64,000 bases of DNA from Diphasiastrum complanatum (lineage: Eukaryota > Streptophyta > Lycopodiopsida > Lycopodiales > Lycopodiaceae). Location: assembly GCA_029204225.1 (NCBI GenBank), contig CM055095.1, forward strand, positions 10,253,253 through 10,317,252, read 5' to 3'. How positions within the stretch are numbered: position 1 is the stretch's first letter; every line of letters starts with the position of its first letter. Positions 33,215-45,500 of this stretch are shown here, piece by piece. The notes beneath the pieces were generated by a model. That model did not search any database, had not been told where the DNA came from, and saw nothing but the letters and a program-made list of their open reading frames with translations. A program made the translations under genes and the position numbers.

Positions 33215-34757
33215 ATGGAGAGTTAGAACCAAATGTTCATTCTGGAAAGAACAAATATCAATAATGCAATTATACGGGGCAAGAATATAATTTTTAGTAA
33301 AACAAATCTCCTAATTAGTTTGTAGCCACGGCCTAAATAAATCTTAAGATGTATTTGGCTTCTATTAAATCTATATGGCTTCTGAGATTGACGTTGTTGA
33401 AATGATTGTGAAAATGAAATTAGCACGCCATCGACCTGCAGCTTGATATTTCCGAATGATCTTTGGCTTTGAGAAAAGTATTTGCATAGCACTGACATAC
33501 ACAAGGAATTTTCATGAAGAATCATGTTTGCCAGAAAAAGAGGAGAATGCTTCTATATATCATAATGTTCATCTTAATTTGTCGTATACGCTCCAGCTCA
33601 TATGATTAGGTTGCATTATACTTTCGTCAAGAACCTGAATATTGTGCCTTTCTTGCGGTATTTCTGAAGTCGTGCAAGCGACCATCTGATGCTCTCGATG
33701 AGCATCACCTTTTATCTTGCATTAGACATAAGAATATCACATTTCTTTCCTTTCTTTCGTTGTAGCTAACTGAATCCAATTACGTTAACAAATGGATCTT
33801 CAAATTTCTTTCATTCGTTTTGGTTCATGCAGATTTCAGAATAACTTTTTTTGGTTAACAACCTTAAGAATAACGTATTCCAAGACTTAACGAGTAGACC
33901 TGTTAAAAATGTCGTTGAGAAAGTAAATACTGCATAGGCGCTCTGAGCGACTTCATTTTAATTTCTGTTGAATGCTCGGGAAATTGCATGTCGTGCTACA
34001 GCAGGAATCCTCCAAATTTACTTTCCTCAGACGACAAACCAATCTAAGAACGGACAGGGATCAATACATATCCCTGTCAATGAGGCCTCTAGCTTCATTC
34101 TATTATTTGTACATGTTTTCTCAGGTAATCCAAGTGCCTTATGTTGTCCGGGCATAAGTTTCAAAAAATTGTGAAGTCACAAATACCAGGCAAGTTTTCT
34201 AGAACTTCTCCTTTATACTAGTTAACAAAGCGTCCTTTATCCAAGGTTCAGGTTTAGGGGATTATCATTTTGTACAGTTCGTAATCCAAGGTCCAAGTCA
34301 ACCAGATTCACATTTTTTGCCTATCATAGTACTATGTCTTATATGATGAGATCAATATATGTTCTCATTCAAACTGTCCTATGACGAATACTTCGTGAAC
34401 TCTTCCGACTTGCTTTCACAATCTATTACACTTCTCGCTTCTTTGCAATTCCGCACATCATAGGGCTTTTGATCACTGGCACCATTCAAATGGTTATACT
34501 CAGATGCGCTTAATCTTAAGCACTGCTAAGATTAAAAAAAGTTACATTGAGCTTGTTACAATGAGAGTAATACTGCTTTAAATTTAAAGGATGGGAAAAC
34601 CCATTGAATTACAAAAAGATGAAAGTATATAGAATGATGATGCTGAATGGCAAAGAGAAATTGAAGCTTAAAAAAACATGAAATATTAGATAAATTAATC
34701 AAAACAAACTATATCTAGAGAGGAGGATACGATTAGCTTATCAGGGAATTACAAGAA
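33215..34757. other. Downstream part of left-arm block, possible exon at 33972-34126
   Basis: Mostly AT-rich without domains. A frame at 33972-34157 (QQESSKFTFLRRQTNLRTD then SLSMRPLASFYYLYMFSQ) ends in a good donor, TCTCAG|GTAATC, at 34126. It is preserved in the right arm (54076-53891), with one residue change past the donor. It could be a later exon of the acidic-protein gene or chance. No partner exon was found. Confidence 0.3.
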
Positions 34758-37357
34758 GAGCTGATTAGGCACGTCCCAACAGTATCCTGTCAGTCTTTGG
34801 AAGATGATGTCCTCCTTGTACTTTCGCGATCTTCTTTGCACTTTGATGCATGGAGATCCGCCGTGTATCTTGCCACATGGAGATAAGCCACCCCTTGGGT
34901 CTTCGTGTCTTTTTCTGCCTTTGGCCTTGCCATTAGGTTGCCTTGGGTACACAAACGTTTTACTGTGATGCTACGAAATTGTTAAATATTGAATATCAAC
35001 CTAAATATGGCATGATATACTCGAAAATGAAGATATGAGCTGGATAAATATAAATCATGAAGAGGCCTAAGTCATTTTTTGAGAATATATCTCTTAAAGA
35101 CTTGCCTTGTATTTAAGGACGAGACCTCTAAAAGAGAAACGCTGCCTTGGATAAGCCTTTACTAGGTCATCAACGAGAAACGACTAAATATGAATCAACA
35201 TATTAAACTAGAGTAATTTCAACTCTCAGTTAAATATAACTCTTATGGTATAATTGAACATACATTCAACCTAATTATTAACTAGACCTTTTCACGGGAG
35301 CGACGCACTTGTAGTCTTAGAGGTGTGTTTGTTCGCTCCGTAGAACATATATTGATCATACGCTTCAGTCTCAATCATCAAAAGAGGAAGAGTTTATGTA
35401 TTTGTGAGAGGTTGAAGAAGTGAATAGAGTGTTGAAAATTATTCTCTCTTATCTTTGTTCTCCGCACTGTTGAGTGTGAGTGATCCTGAGTCCACTAGCA
35501 ATCTCTACGACATTACATGAATCTCTCTCTGGTCAGACGGACTCTCTAGCGCATTACAGTCGTTTGTTGTATGTCCGTAAATGTGCTCTAAGTAACTGTC
35601 TTAAAATCATCTTATTCGTCTATCGCGAACACTTTCTTTTCGGCACTCGAATAAAGTCTACATTTGGTACAGTCTAGCACAATCATTGATAGAACTGTAT
35701 GTATACATATGAGATGTCAGTCCTTGTCTGAGAAATTGAGTCTTTGATATGTGTTCTTGCTTGTAACTAGCATAAGTTTCTAACGTACTCTATAACTATT
35801 TGTGCTCTTTAACCATAGCCTTGGACTTAAGTTGTTGAGGACTTCTGTCTAGAAATGAATAGTTCGCAAATACGATTAACTAATTGTCTGGACAAACATA
35901 AATACATCGAACATTTCTCGACTCTCTGTTGACACCTTAATCAGTCGGAGTGTAGTACTGTTGTACTACTATGATAACATCTTACCAGTAGAACGCATTT
36001 CATTCGATTTGATAGAGACAAGACTGTTGTTCTAAAATTATTAACACTATACACCCCCAACACAAGTAATATTGGTTACTTTCTAATGTCTGTTGACAAC
36101 CAAAATAACACTCGAATCCACTTCACTTGAAATAAATCATAATTGACCAAATACATAACTTTCAAATGCTATCCTCTGAGGGTTCGACATTATTTACAAC
36201 AAAATCTATATCCTTGTTGGTATAGAATGACATTTACCTTCGTGTTTGCGTGATCTTCAGTCAACGAATGCTTGACTGTCGTCAGCGAGTGTTTGACTGT
36301 CGTCTTCGTATCTTCGGTCCTCGAAGGTTTTTTGTTCGCTTCCATGCAGTTCCCTTATCTTTCTTCGGCCTTGAGCTCTAAAGCTAGCACAACTTTGTGG
36401 CTCGAGAGAATTTGTTTCTTCAGCTCCCTCTCAAAGAGTGGTAGCTTTATGATTCCTAGACTCTTCCTCTGCCTCTCGAACAAACCTTTGTCTAGCCTCC
36501 TTGGCGAGGATGTCCGCCACCATTTGCTTCGTTCCGATGAAGCTGGTCTTCAATTCATTTCTCATGACTAGGTCCCTTATCAAGTGATACTTGATTGCAA
36601 TGTGTTTCGTTCTTGAGTGAAACACGAGATTCTTTGTCAAGTGGATTGTAGAAGTTTTGTCCATCTACAAAATTAGAGGCTCTTTGTTGGTTTCACCCAG
36701 TCCGTCAAGGAACTGTCTGAGCCATGTGATTTTGTTGGCCATCTTTGTGGCTGCAGCGTATTCCGCTTCACAGGAAGACTAAGCAATGATGGTCTACTTC
36801 TTGTTGACCTAGAAAATTACTGTGCCTGCTACAATGGTGCACCCTCCTGAGACACTTTTATAATTGTCCTTGAGTGATGCCCAACTTGCATCGCTATAGG
36901 AGTGCATCTGGAATCCTGCATCACGAGAGTAACACAACCCATAATCCTTCATCTTCTGAAGGTAATGTAAGATTCGCTTCTCAATCTTCCAGTGTGCTAA
37001 GCCTGGATTCGTGTTGAATTGGCTCATTCTGAGCACGACATAAGCAATGTTGGGGCGTGTGTTGTCTGCTAGATACATTAAGGATCCGATCAGCTTCCTA
37101 TATGGCATGTGCTACGCAATCTCTTGCTCTTCTTTAGTCTTCGGACATTCTTCATTCGTTAGAATTGTCCCTGCAAGCATTGGGGTGTTTGTTCCTTTGT
37201 TGATCCTATCACCAATGTTTGGTGATTCTCATCGGGACCAGGTCAATGTTTTTTTGCTGTTCTTCTCACACTCAATATTCACTTGATCTCTTCATTTGTT
37301 TACTGTTTCAGCTAGCTGAGGCTCGGATATTCTATGAGTGTTCAATCAGCTATTGTT
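34758..37357 (-). mobile_element. 5'-truncated copia inserted in the left arm
   Basis: The right arm is continuous where this 2.6-kb block interrupts the left arm (GGAATTACAAGAA...CTGAT joined to GATACAGAATC). From 37357 down it encodes the end of RT and RNase H: NEECPKTKEEQE, MPYRKLIGSLMYLADNTRPN, YSDASWASLKDNYKSVSGG, then NLVFHSRTKHIAIKYHLIRD and VADILAKEA. The frame is broken between the two halves and near the AxH phrase before MPYRK. A probable 3' LTR follows from CCCCAACA at 36062 (start TGTTGGGGGTG on minus) down to about 34760; its far end was not fixed. The 5' part is missing. Confidence 0.75.
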
Positions 37358-37535
37358 TGATACAGAATCAGATTTACAATGGGCTCAGCCACAAATGGCT
37401 TCTTATCCGATCTGTATGTAGTACAATGGTGTTGTACCCCGCTTGTCAATTTTTAGAACGACAACATGAACTCGATCCTACTGTTAATGAATGCTTGGAT
37501 TTACGATCTGTCAGGACTCGATTTCCTACAGTTCT
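37358..37535 (+). repeat. Palindrome left arm, innermost block
   Basis: Reverse complement of 52765-52940 with about six differences, from TGATACAGAATC through GGCTCAGCCACAAATGGC to GATCTGTCAGGACTC. The sequence from 37536 to 38092 is unmatched on the right and has no recognised gene. Confidence 0.85.
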
Positions 37536-38092
37536 ACAACATGTTTCAGTTCTTTTTTGATTTTTACAGATTGTAGATTATTCCTAATCTATTCTACCCA
37601 AGAAATAGAGGGTTAAACTAATTCTACTCCTATTGAAATCACAGAATAATCAACACAACTTCTAGTTAAGCAAATGGGAATCCTACAAAGTGCTTGCTAC
37701 AACTGTCACTCAACACTTGTAACAAAAACTCCTCAGGGAGATGAAACTAGGAAACATCATAACACAATGGAATGGTGGATCAATTTCCAAGTCTTGCACA
37801 TCTACTTGATGCTAATCCCAAATCAATCTTTAAGAGAAAAGCAACAACAAACACATTCATACATCAGTATCCAAACTATGTGCATGAACATGGAACATGG
37901 AAGAAAATGCAAGTAGTAGAATCTTCAATTAACAATACAACAACATTTTAATACATTACACATGCTTGGAAACTCGTGGAGGAGGCCTCTATCTATACCC
38001 ACGAGCTGTTGAACCCAAGTGTATCATATTTTGGAGTCCACCTCTTGCAATTGAGTGAACCCAATCTATAAAGATTTGAGTTTCTGGTTCAT

Positions 38093-39173
38093 TGTTTTAC
38101 AAGTAGAGGTGAGGAAAACCTCCAAATCCAAGGTAGAGCCTCCAAATGTCCTCCAAGCAACCTGCAACCTTCAAGATACTCCCCAAATCCAAGCTAGGAT
38201 GCCTCCACTACAAGTAAGGATCTGCAAGCCTCCAAGGATCTCTCCTCCACCTGTGTCCCTACTCTTTAAACACAGAGATAGTTAACAAGCTAGTCTCAAG
38301 TATTCATCACCCAACCATAGCTAGATCCAAGCTCCAAGCAAGACCTATCTAGCAACCCCTTGCTAACCATAAACAAATCACAAGCATACCACAACACTCC
38401 ATAGCATTATCAAGATCCAAACCCTACTTATGTCCCATACCATAAGCAAGATTCAAACCTTAATCATAATACCACAAGAAAGCACTCTACACACTAGTAG
38501 CAACACTAGAGCATAAGCAAAGCAAACAAGAGAGATCTCTCCCCTCCCAATGAGCGCCCTACTACCCTCATATAGATGGCCCATGGACCCCTCCAATGCA
38601 CTATGGAATTCCATGCACATCCAATGAGAGAGAGAGGAGCCTAGGGGAGTTAAAGAATCTCCAAGAGCCTCCATAGACTTATGGAATGTCAAGAGACTCC
38701 TTCCATAACCTATGACTCTTTGAATGCCTTTCTTGTGAGAGTTGGAAACTCAATGGACACTTTAGAAGGGCGGCCTCCTAGTAGGTCCCATTTCCCAAGT
38801 TGTGCAAGTATACTTTGGTCCTAGACCAATAAAGTGATATGGTTCAAGATTGAGGCCCAAGGTTTAGAAAAATAGTCATCCAATGACTTTCTAATGGCTC
38901 TCTAGGTTCCATACCTCCATCCAAGGCATAGACACCTACTTGCCCTTAACCAATGACACTAGTACCTTAATCTAAGGTACCTACCCCTAATACTAAGGAT
39001 ATCCCTTATCCAAAGGTCACGTGACCCCATACCTCCAACTAAGGTATAGTTACTTGCCTGTCCTTATCCGAGGGCACATATCCTTAATCCTAAGGGTACT
39101 TTGTCATTTAGCCCCCAACACTAAATGGACTATTAGGGGTCTGAAGTACTGCTAGTTACATAGGTATGTAACA
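38093..39173 (-). mobile_element. 3' LTR of the gypsy chromovirus
   Basis: A 1081-base LTR: on the minus strand it starts TGTTACATACC and ends TACTTGTAAAACA. It directly follows a purine-rich stretch (AAGTGAGGAAGGAA) at 39174-39190. A truncated 5' LTR (44012-44366) matches its 38097-38440 part. A further partial copy lies inverted at 50132-50793. Minus-strand ORFs inside it are not genes. Confidence 0.8.
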
Positions 39174-39189
39174 TTCCTTCCTCACTTAA

Positions 39190-39300
39190 ATTTTTCCTTG
39201 TAGGGAATTCTTCCGGAGATCATCCTCCTTTTCCCAGGTATCCTCCTCTTCTGATTTGCCCCTCCACCTAACTAAAAATTCTCGAAGCACTCTACTTAGT
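39190..39300 (-). pseudogene. Chromodomain module of the gypsy element
   Basis: The C-terminal stretch EFLVRWRGKSEEEDTWEKED has the chromodomain pattern (LVxWxG then xxTWExxxxL). A TAG stop separates it from the preceding integrase tail. In chromoviruses this domain steers insertion toward marked chromatin. Its presence places the element in the chromovirus branch of Ty3/gypsy. Confidence 0.75.
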
Positions 39301-42238
39301 AGAGTTCTCTACCGGCTATTAACAATCGCCTCGGGTTCAGGTGGTCCACTCATGAACTCATCACGAAGAAGTTCCACTAGATCTTCCACAGGGACCAGGG
39401 TCTCCCCAACCCCCAACGAGGGTTTCAACATACTAATGTAGAAAAGAGGATGAATTCCAGCATTAGCTGAAAGGTCTAGTTTGTATCCGACCTTGTTTAT
39501 CATTTGGATAACCTTAAAAGGACCGCAATATCTAGGCACCAACTTTGTACACTTAATAGTTTTCAAGCCACTAGAGTGACCAGGGACTCTCAAAAACACT
39601 CAGTCGTTGACCATGAATACCTTGTGCTTCCGAGATAGATCAGCATAGTGCCTTGCCCTATCATGGGCACTTCTTATGCTATCTTTAGCCAGCTGTAACA
39701 TTTCTTCCATATCCGCAAGGAAATCAGCTGCGGCTTGCACCCGTAGGTTCTTCTTGCCAACACTAATTGGTGATCGAGGTTGAAAACCATACATAAGCAT
39801 GAAAGGGCTGAATTCGGTCGCTGAATGTTTTGCACTATTATATGCAAATTCCACCAGTTGAAGGTAATGTTCCCAATTAGACAACTGATGGCCCACATAT
39901 GCTCGAAGCAAATCCTCCATCGTCTGATTGGTCCTTTCCGTTTGACCGTCTGATTTTGGATGGTCTGTAGAACTCAAACTTAAAGTTGTTTCCAACTTTC
40001 CAAATACTGCTTGCCAAAAATTCCCAGTGAATTTTGGGTCACGGTCACTGACAATATCGCAAGGCAGCCCGTATAGTCGAAAAAGCTTCTCAACAGACAG
40101 TTGATTAGTTCTGAAGCTTTAACAGTAGTTTTCGTTCGAATAAATTGAGCAAATTTCGTAAGTCTGTCAACAATGACCCACACCGAATCGTGGCCCTTCC
40201 TTGTACGTGGAAGCCTAACCACAAAATCCATAGATATACTTTCCCACTTTCCGGTAGGAATATCTAAAGGATGTAATAGGCCACTAGCTTTTAGCCTCTC
40301 TGCTTTATTTAACTGGCACTTACTACATTTAAGTACATAGGCCTCTACTTGACTTTTCATCTTAGGCCACCAAAATTGCCTTCAAACTAAGTATACCCGG
40401 ATGTCCTGCGCATGGACTATCATGACACTCATGCAAGATCTGGGCCCTTACAGTGTCATTGTCCGGTACAAACACCTTTCCTTTACAAAACAAAATCCAA
40501 TTTCGAATTAGGAAATCCGTTTCAGGCTTTCCCTGATTCGAGGAATCTTGCAAACCTGAATCGACCCCCGAAAGTACTTGTTGCCAATACTTTCCAAAAA
40601 AAAGGACTGGACTCATATAGTCCTTGAAGAGATTGAAACAACTCCGGTTCTATAGCAGTAAAGCACAATTGATTAATAACCGGTAACCGACTCAAAGCAT
40701 CCGCTAGAGTATTTTGACTTCCTTTACAATAATGTATAGAAAAGTCAAAGATTTGCATCAACTCAGCCCATCTAGCTTGTCTCCCCTTTAAATCTGTAGA
40801 ATCACAGAAATATCGAAGAGTCTGATGATCCGTCAAAACTTCAAATCTGGCTCCACACAAATAATGTCGTCAAATTTTCAAGGAATGAACAATTGCAAAC
40901 AGTTCCTTCTCATAGGTACAATACCTAGATTGAGCAAGATTGAGTTTCTTGCTTTCATAAGCCACATGATGTCCATCCTGCATCAAAACAGCTCCAATAG
41001 CATAATCACTAACATCGGTCCTAACCACAAAAGTCTTATTAGGATTGCCAATGATTAATATTGGTTCCAAAGTGACACTTTTCTTAAGCAACTCAAAACA
41101 ATTATTTGTATCCTCCGTCCACACCACCAGTCGACTATTAGCCCTCCGGCTTAGTTTCTCATAGCCTTCCAAGGCCTGGGTAAGCGGAAATGCCAGTCGA
41201 GCAAATTGGGGAATATGCCGACGGTAAAAATCTTACTACCCCAAGAAAGACTTGATTTCCCAAACTGTGGTGAGAATAGGCCAATCAATAACCCTCTGGA
41301 TACGATCGGCCTCAATTCCCACTCCCCGTTTGGAAATCTTATGCCCCAAGTAGGACAATTCCTTCGCAAAAAAAGTCATACATAGACTCTTTGGCAAAGA
41401 GCTTTTCCCTTCTTAGGATGTCCCAGACAATCCTAAGATGCTCTTTATGTTTCGCCAAAGTCTTATTGAATAATAGGATATCACCTAAGAATACCACTAC
41501 GAATCTTTTCAAATATGGCCTGAATAAATCATTCATCATCTATTGGAAAGTTGTTGGTGCATTGGTCAAACCAAAAAGCAACACCAAAAATTCGTAGTGA
41601 CCAAAGCGAGTTCAAAACCCGATTTTTGGTATATCTTCTGCCTTAATGCGTATCTGATGGAATCCCAACCTTATATCTATCTTGGTAAAGTACCCAACAC
41701 CACCAAGATAATCTATTAGGTCATCCATCCACGGCAGTGGATATGTATTCTTAACGGTTACCTTGTTCAATTTTTTTACTTTTAATGCACTTAAGGTCAT
41801 TAGGTCCAAAGACTAAAGAACTAAGGACAAAATACATCCATCTCATTACTTCAAGACAGATTACCTAAGGTAGAAGCTGGTTATTTGACACAATCTCATG
41901 CAAAGTGACCCTCGCCATTGCACTTGAAGCACAGGTTCTTCTTACGAGCTTCAGCTTTATCATTGCCACCTTGATGGTTTTTAAAGTTTTTTTTGGTTTT
42001 CTTAGGATTGTTGGAATTGGGATGTGTTTCACTAACAACTTCCCTATCCTTCCTCTTAAATTGAAAACCTTTTTACTGCTCATTAGGCTATTGACCCCTA
42101 GGTGGCTTAGGTGTGTCATCAAAGTATTTTGCAGCCCTAATAGCATCTTCTAGGGTTTTTGGATGGTTCCTACGAACATCCACTTGATAATCTTTTGGTA
42201 ATCCATCAATGAACATTAACATTTGTACCTAAGTGCTA

Positions 42239-42462
42239 GAAGAGAATTTGTGAGATAGTTTCAAATCTTGGTGATTTCTTTTGAAAGCATTTGTTGTTGT
42301 TAAAAGGAGTGCTTTGTGCATTGAAGCAGGTTGAAAGAGAAGATCAGGTCATTGCTACATGGCAACCTCAATTGGAGTCATGTTGGAAGCCAATGATAGG
42401 CTTACCTCAAGTAACTATTCATGTGGAAAGTGAGGATGGAGTCACTTCTTGAGATGAATGAT
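42239..42462 (+). mobile_element. Copia-3 leader and gag start inserted in gypsy gag
   Basis: About 224 bases nearly identical to 16330-16548, from AGAATTTGTGAGATAG through the ATGGCAACCTC gag start to GAGATGAATGA. It interrupts the minus-strand gypsy gag, whose coding continues on both sides (NPLYSDILLQN above; FIDGLPKDYQVD below). No LTR or terminal motif and no clear target duplication bound it. Confidence 0.8.
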
Positions 42463-42997
42463 GTTTTGGAGTAGAATATCACTATAAAGTGGATTCAGGT
42501 ACTCATGAAAGTCTTGAATAAATTGTTCCAAACCTTTATTCATGGTTAGACGACTCAACTTTTGAAAGTGTTCATAGTCATTTAAAAGTGGTAGAAAATA
42601 ATCCCTAAAAAGCTTGCAAAAATCATCCCATGTACAAGGTTGATTGCCCTTTGCAACTAAGTCATCCCACCAAACTAGGGCTCTTCCTTCAAGGAACATG
42701 GTGACAGTGGATAACTTCTCATATTCAGGGAATTGGTTCATGGCAAAGTATTTGTTCCAAACATTTGACCAAGAACTTACCACTATCTTTCTTCTCTCCC
42801 TTAAACACTTTTACAGGAGGTGGAACTACATGTTTCTTTTGATTGGCTAATCTAGACTCTAAGTCTTCGTTTCTTTGATTAGTTTCAAGAAGCTGCTTAT
42901 TAGTGGCTTGAATTTGTTGGTATAAAAGTTCAAGAGCTTGTGCCACATTGGATGGGTTTGATAGATCAACTGTTGGGTTTTCATTGGTTTGTTCCAT

Positions 42998-43998
42998 TGG
43001 GGTTGCTTGTGTATTTTCCTATTATGCAAATACAACAATAAGTGCTCAAATTAGAATGATAGAAATGCTTCAATTGTTACATCCAATGCAAATAAAAACC
43101 ATTTACCTCTATTCATTCAATCTTATTGTTTATAAGCTCAATCCAAGCCTACTATTTGCAAGCTCAATCCAAGCTTAAGAGGAAAACAACAACAAGCTAC
43201 ACTTGCCTTAATCAAAAGCAAAAATGAAAACCAAATCTTTATGTAAACTTCAATTAACTAATCCAAGCTAATGTTTACATAAAGTTTCCATTCCCATTCC
43301 AATTTCATTTGTCATTTCAAAAGCAACCAAATTTTTCACATTTCTCACCATTCTAGATTTCCAAAACCAAGAAACTAGTGTCTAGAAATGGATAACTAAT
43401 GAAGCTTTATGAAAACTTCAATTTTCAGATCTGATTTTCAGATTTACAAGTCTGAAAATCAGCACTTCAAAATGACAAAAAATAGAATTTCAAAACTTGT
43501 TTTATGCACAAAGTTACACTACCATTCCCTTCCTACATTGCCATCTTCATGAAACTAGGAGATAAAAGGGTGTAACTAATGAAGTTTGAATGAAAACTTC
43601 ACTTTTCAGATCTAATTTCAGATTTAAGGTATGAAAAACAGAACTTCAAAATGAAAATCAGAACTTCAAACACTTCACACATAGCTAGAATCAATCTTTT
43701 TGCAAAAAAAAGTTTGTGTATGTAGAGGAAGACTTCCTCTAACCACCCCACAAATATTTTCTCAGAACTTTTAAAAAACCAAAGCCCACTTTAAAACTAC
43801 TCTGACATGATAAAAAATTAGCCCCTAAACAATTCTATAAGCATCACTACTCTCTTCCAAAGAGAACTAGATTCATTAGGTACTTCAACTACAAGCTTCC
43901 TACAACTAAAAAAGCCTATAATCTTCCCCAAAAATTTTTTTAGTTGGTGATCTTAATAGAACTTGAAGAAGGTTAGAAAGGTTACCATCCTTTGTCTA
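42998..43998 (-). mobile_element. Gypsy 5' leader region
   Basis: Non-coding sequence between the gag ATG at 42997 and the primer site at 43999-44010. It contains a repeated phrase (AAACTTCA...TTTTCAGATCTGA near 43411 and 43585), consistent with an element leader. No gene seen. Confidence 0.6.
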
Positions 43999-44010
43999 GC
44001 TCTGATACCA
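43999..44010 (-). promoter_or_regulatory. tRNA-Met primer binding site (gypsy)
   Basis: GCTCTGATACCA on the plus strand is TGGTATCAGAGC on the minus strand. It lies next to the 3' end of the truncated 5' LTR at 44012 and fixes the orientation of the element. Confidence 0.9.
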
Positions 44011-44011
44011 C

Positions 44012-44366
44012 TTTTACAAGTAGAAGTGAGGAAGACCTCCAAATCCAAGGTAGAGCCTCCAAATGTCCTCAAAGCAATCTGCAAGCTTCAAGATGCTTCC
44101 CAACTCCAAGCAATTGATGCCTCCACCTGCAAGTAAGGATCTGCAAGCCTCCAAGGATCTCTCCTCCACCTGTGTCCCTACTCTTTAAACACAAAGAAGG
44201 ATAACAAGCTGGCCTCAAGTATTCACCACCCAACCATAGCTAGATCCAAGGTCCAAGCAAGACCTATCTAGCACCTCCTTGCTAACCATAAACAAATCAC
44301 AAGCATACCACAACACTCCATAGCATTCTCAAGATCCAAACCCTACTTATGTCCCATACCATAAGC
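44012..44366 (-). mobile_element. Truncated 5' LTR of the gypsy element
   Basis: About 355 bases matching the 38097-38440 part of the 3' LTR with several percent differences. It ends abruptly at the CATAAGCA phrase, beyond which unrelated sequence begins. The promoter half of the LTR is therefore gone. Confidence 0.8.
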
Positions 44367-45500
44367 AGTGGTTGGATGGCCACCATAGAACCTTTGTCGA
44401 CTGGACACAATGGAGTCATGTAATAGCTTGAAGTGGTCCCGATGGGGATTGAGGTTTGGAGGGTCGAGCAGGTGATTACACTGGTGGCTGTTGGGTGTCC
44501 ATGATCTGGACCTGAGGTGAGGAGACAACAGGTGAGGTTCGTCATCGTCTGAAGGCTGCCTTCCTTTTCATTTTCATTGTCTTCGCTGCTGGATGGAACA
44601 TCTTCGTACCAAGCCATCTTCTTCTTTTGTTTCCTTGGAGTCAGTTTCTTGGTCTTAGATGGCGGTGGGCGACTCCATCTCAAATTTAGGAGCTGGTTTG
44701 CTGGTGGTCATCTTCATCCTCTACTTCTTCGGTGGTGGTGTGGTATTAGCAAGTTGAGAGGATCGTGGTGATGATCAGTCGTGTTGCTTCTTTGTACGAC
44801 GTTCATGAGCTACAACAACTTGTCTAAAGCTGTGGATGGCGTATAGCCTCGGCTAGCAGCAACATCTCTTGGAGCTAGGGCAAGCTTCAAGTCAATCAAG
44901 GACTGACTTCGAGCACGATCAAAGAAAATGTAGCCCAATGAGATAACTGGGGCTCTCTTTCGTAAAGCATTGATCAACTATCTAGAGATGAATCCTTCCC
45001 AATTATACATGTTGTGGTGGGCTTCATAGGATTCTTTGAGCATAGCAAAAATCTGGAGGGGAATCTGCAACAGATGTGCCTTGTGTGTATATGTGTACCT
45101 GGTGAGGTAGGCATAGGCAACGCTGAGTTCCTTGTATTTGATGGCTTTGACATGATGCCATCTTTGTTCTTCCACTTGTCGACTAAGGTGTCAAGGAACT
45201 TGGCATAGGATTGCTGCATCATGTTGGTCAGCTTCACCGGTTTCTCTTTACGGCCACTTGGGAAGCCAAAGGTTGTAAAACTGCTAACAGCCAAGTAGAC
45301 ATAGAGCTGAAGATTGAGAATATCAATGCAAAACATCAACTCTGTTTGTCTACAAAGCTTTCATAAGCCTGGTACATCAGGTAGAGGCTCTGTTCTCTCT
45401 TCCACTAAGGAATTTTGAACTCGAAAAACTGGAAGAGCATCTCTGCTTGTGTGTACCACTGGAGCATGCCACTGCAGCATGGCACTATCTTCACATGGAA
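44367..45500 (-). pseudogene. Decayed gene for an unrecognised protein
   Basis: Protein-like sequence runs from about 45480 down through three or more frames. It reads WYTQAEMLFQFFEFKIP, a stop, then YLMYQAYESFVDKQS; next DILNLQLYVYLAVSSF and TTFGFPSGRKEKPVKLTNMM; next AYLTRYTYTHKAHLLQIP and ESYEAHHNMYNWEGF; then FDRARSQSLIDLKLALAP and RGYTPSTALDKLL, and a basic/acidic tail (KLTPRKQKKK). The blocks are collinear, so one gene has suffered frameshifts near 45345 and 45170 and stops. The style resembles element-encoded proteins of seed-free plants that I cannot name. It lies just downstream of the methyltransferase pseudogene in the same orientation. Confidence 0.5.

Larger units (their letters stand above)
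30715..34757 (+). repeat. Palindrome left arm, main block
   Basis: About 4.0 kb that is the reverse complement of 52941-57420. By eye it is about 98-99 percent identical over the two genes it contains. Differences: the right arm has about 110 extra bases near 57228-57359 and about 345 extra bases at 53182-53525. The block carries the DUF4216-like gene (minus) and the acidic-protein gene (plus). Confidence 0.9.
39190..42997 (-). pseudogene. Ty3/gypsy chromovirus gag-pol, decayed
   Basis: From 42997 down: gag (MEQTNENPTVDLSN; later RALVWWDDLVAKGNQP in a shifted frame); a zinc knuckle CFKCNGEGHF with a TGA before the last DC; then a deletion removing protease and the RT N-terminus; RT (NTYPLPWMDDLIDYLGG, and VVFLGDILLF, the active site with the first Asp of the DD pair changed to Gly); RNase H (VVRTDVSDYAIGAVLMQDG, then LTDHQTLRYF); integrase (HECHDSPCAGHPG zinc finger, SMDFVVRLPRTRKG, a lost second Asp region, SDGQTERTNQT); the HPLFYISMLKP module; and a chromodomain (REFLVRWRGKSEEEDTWE) ending at a stop near 39190. 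Many frame breaks exist. The gag region is also interrupted by copia-3 DNA at 42239-42462. Confidence 0.88.

Noticed and set aside
38453-38692. 79-codon ORF conserved between 38453-38692 and 50197-50436
   Set aside because: It lies within a gypsy LTR, and the conservation follows from LTR identity rather than coding constraint.
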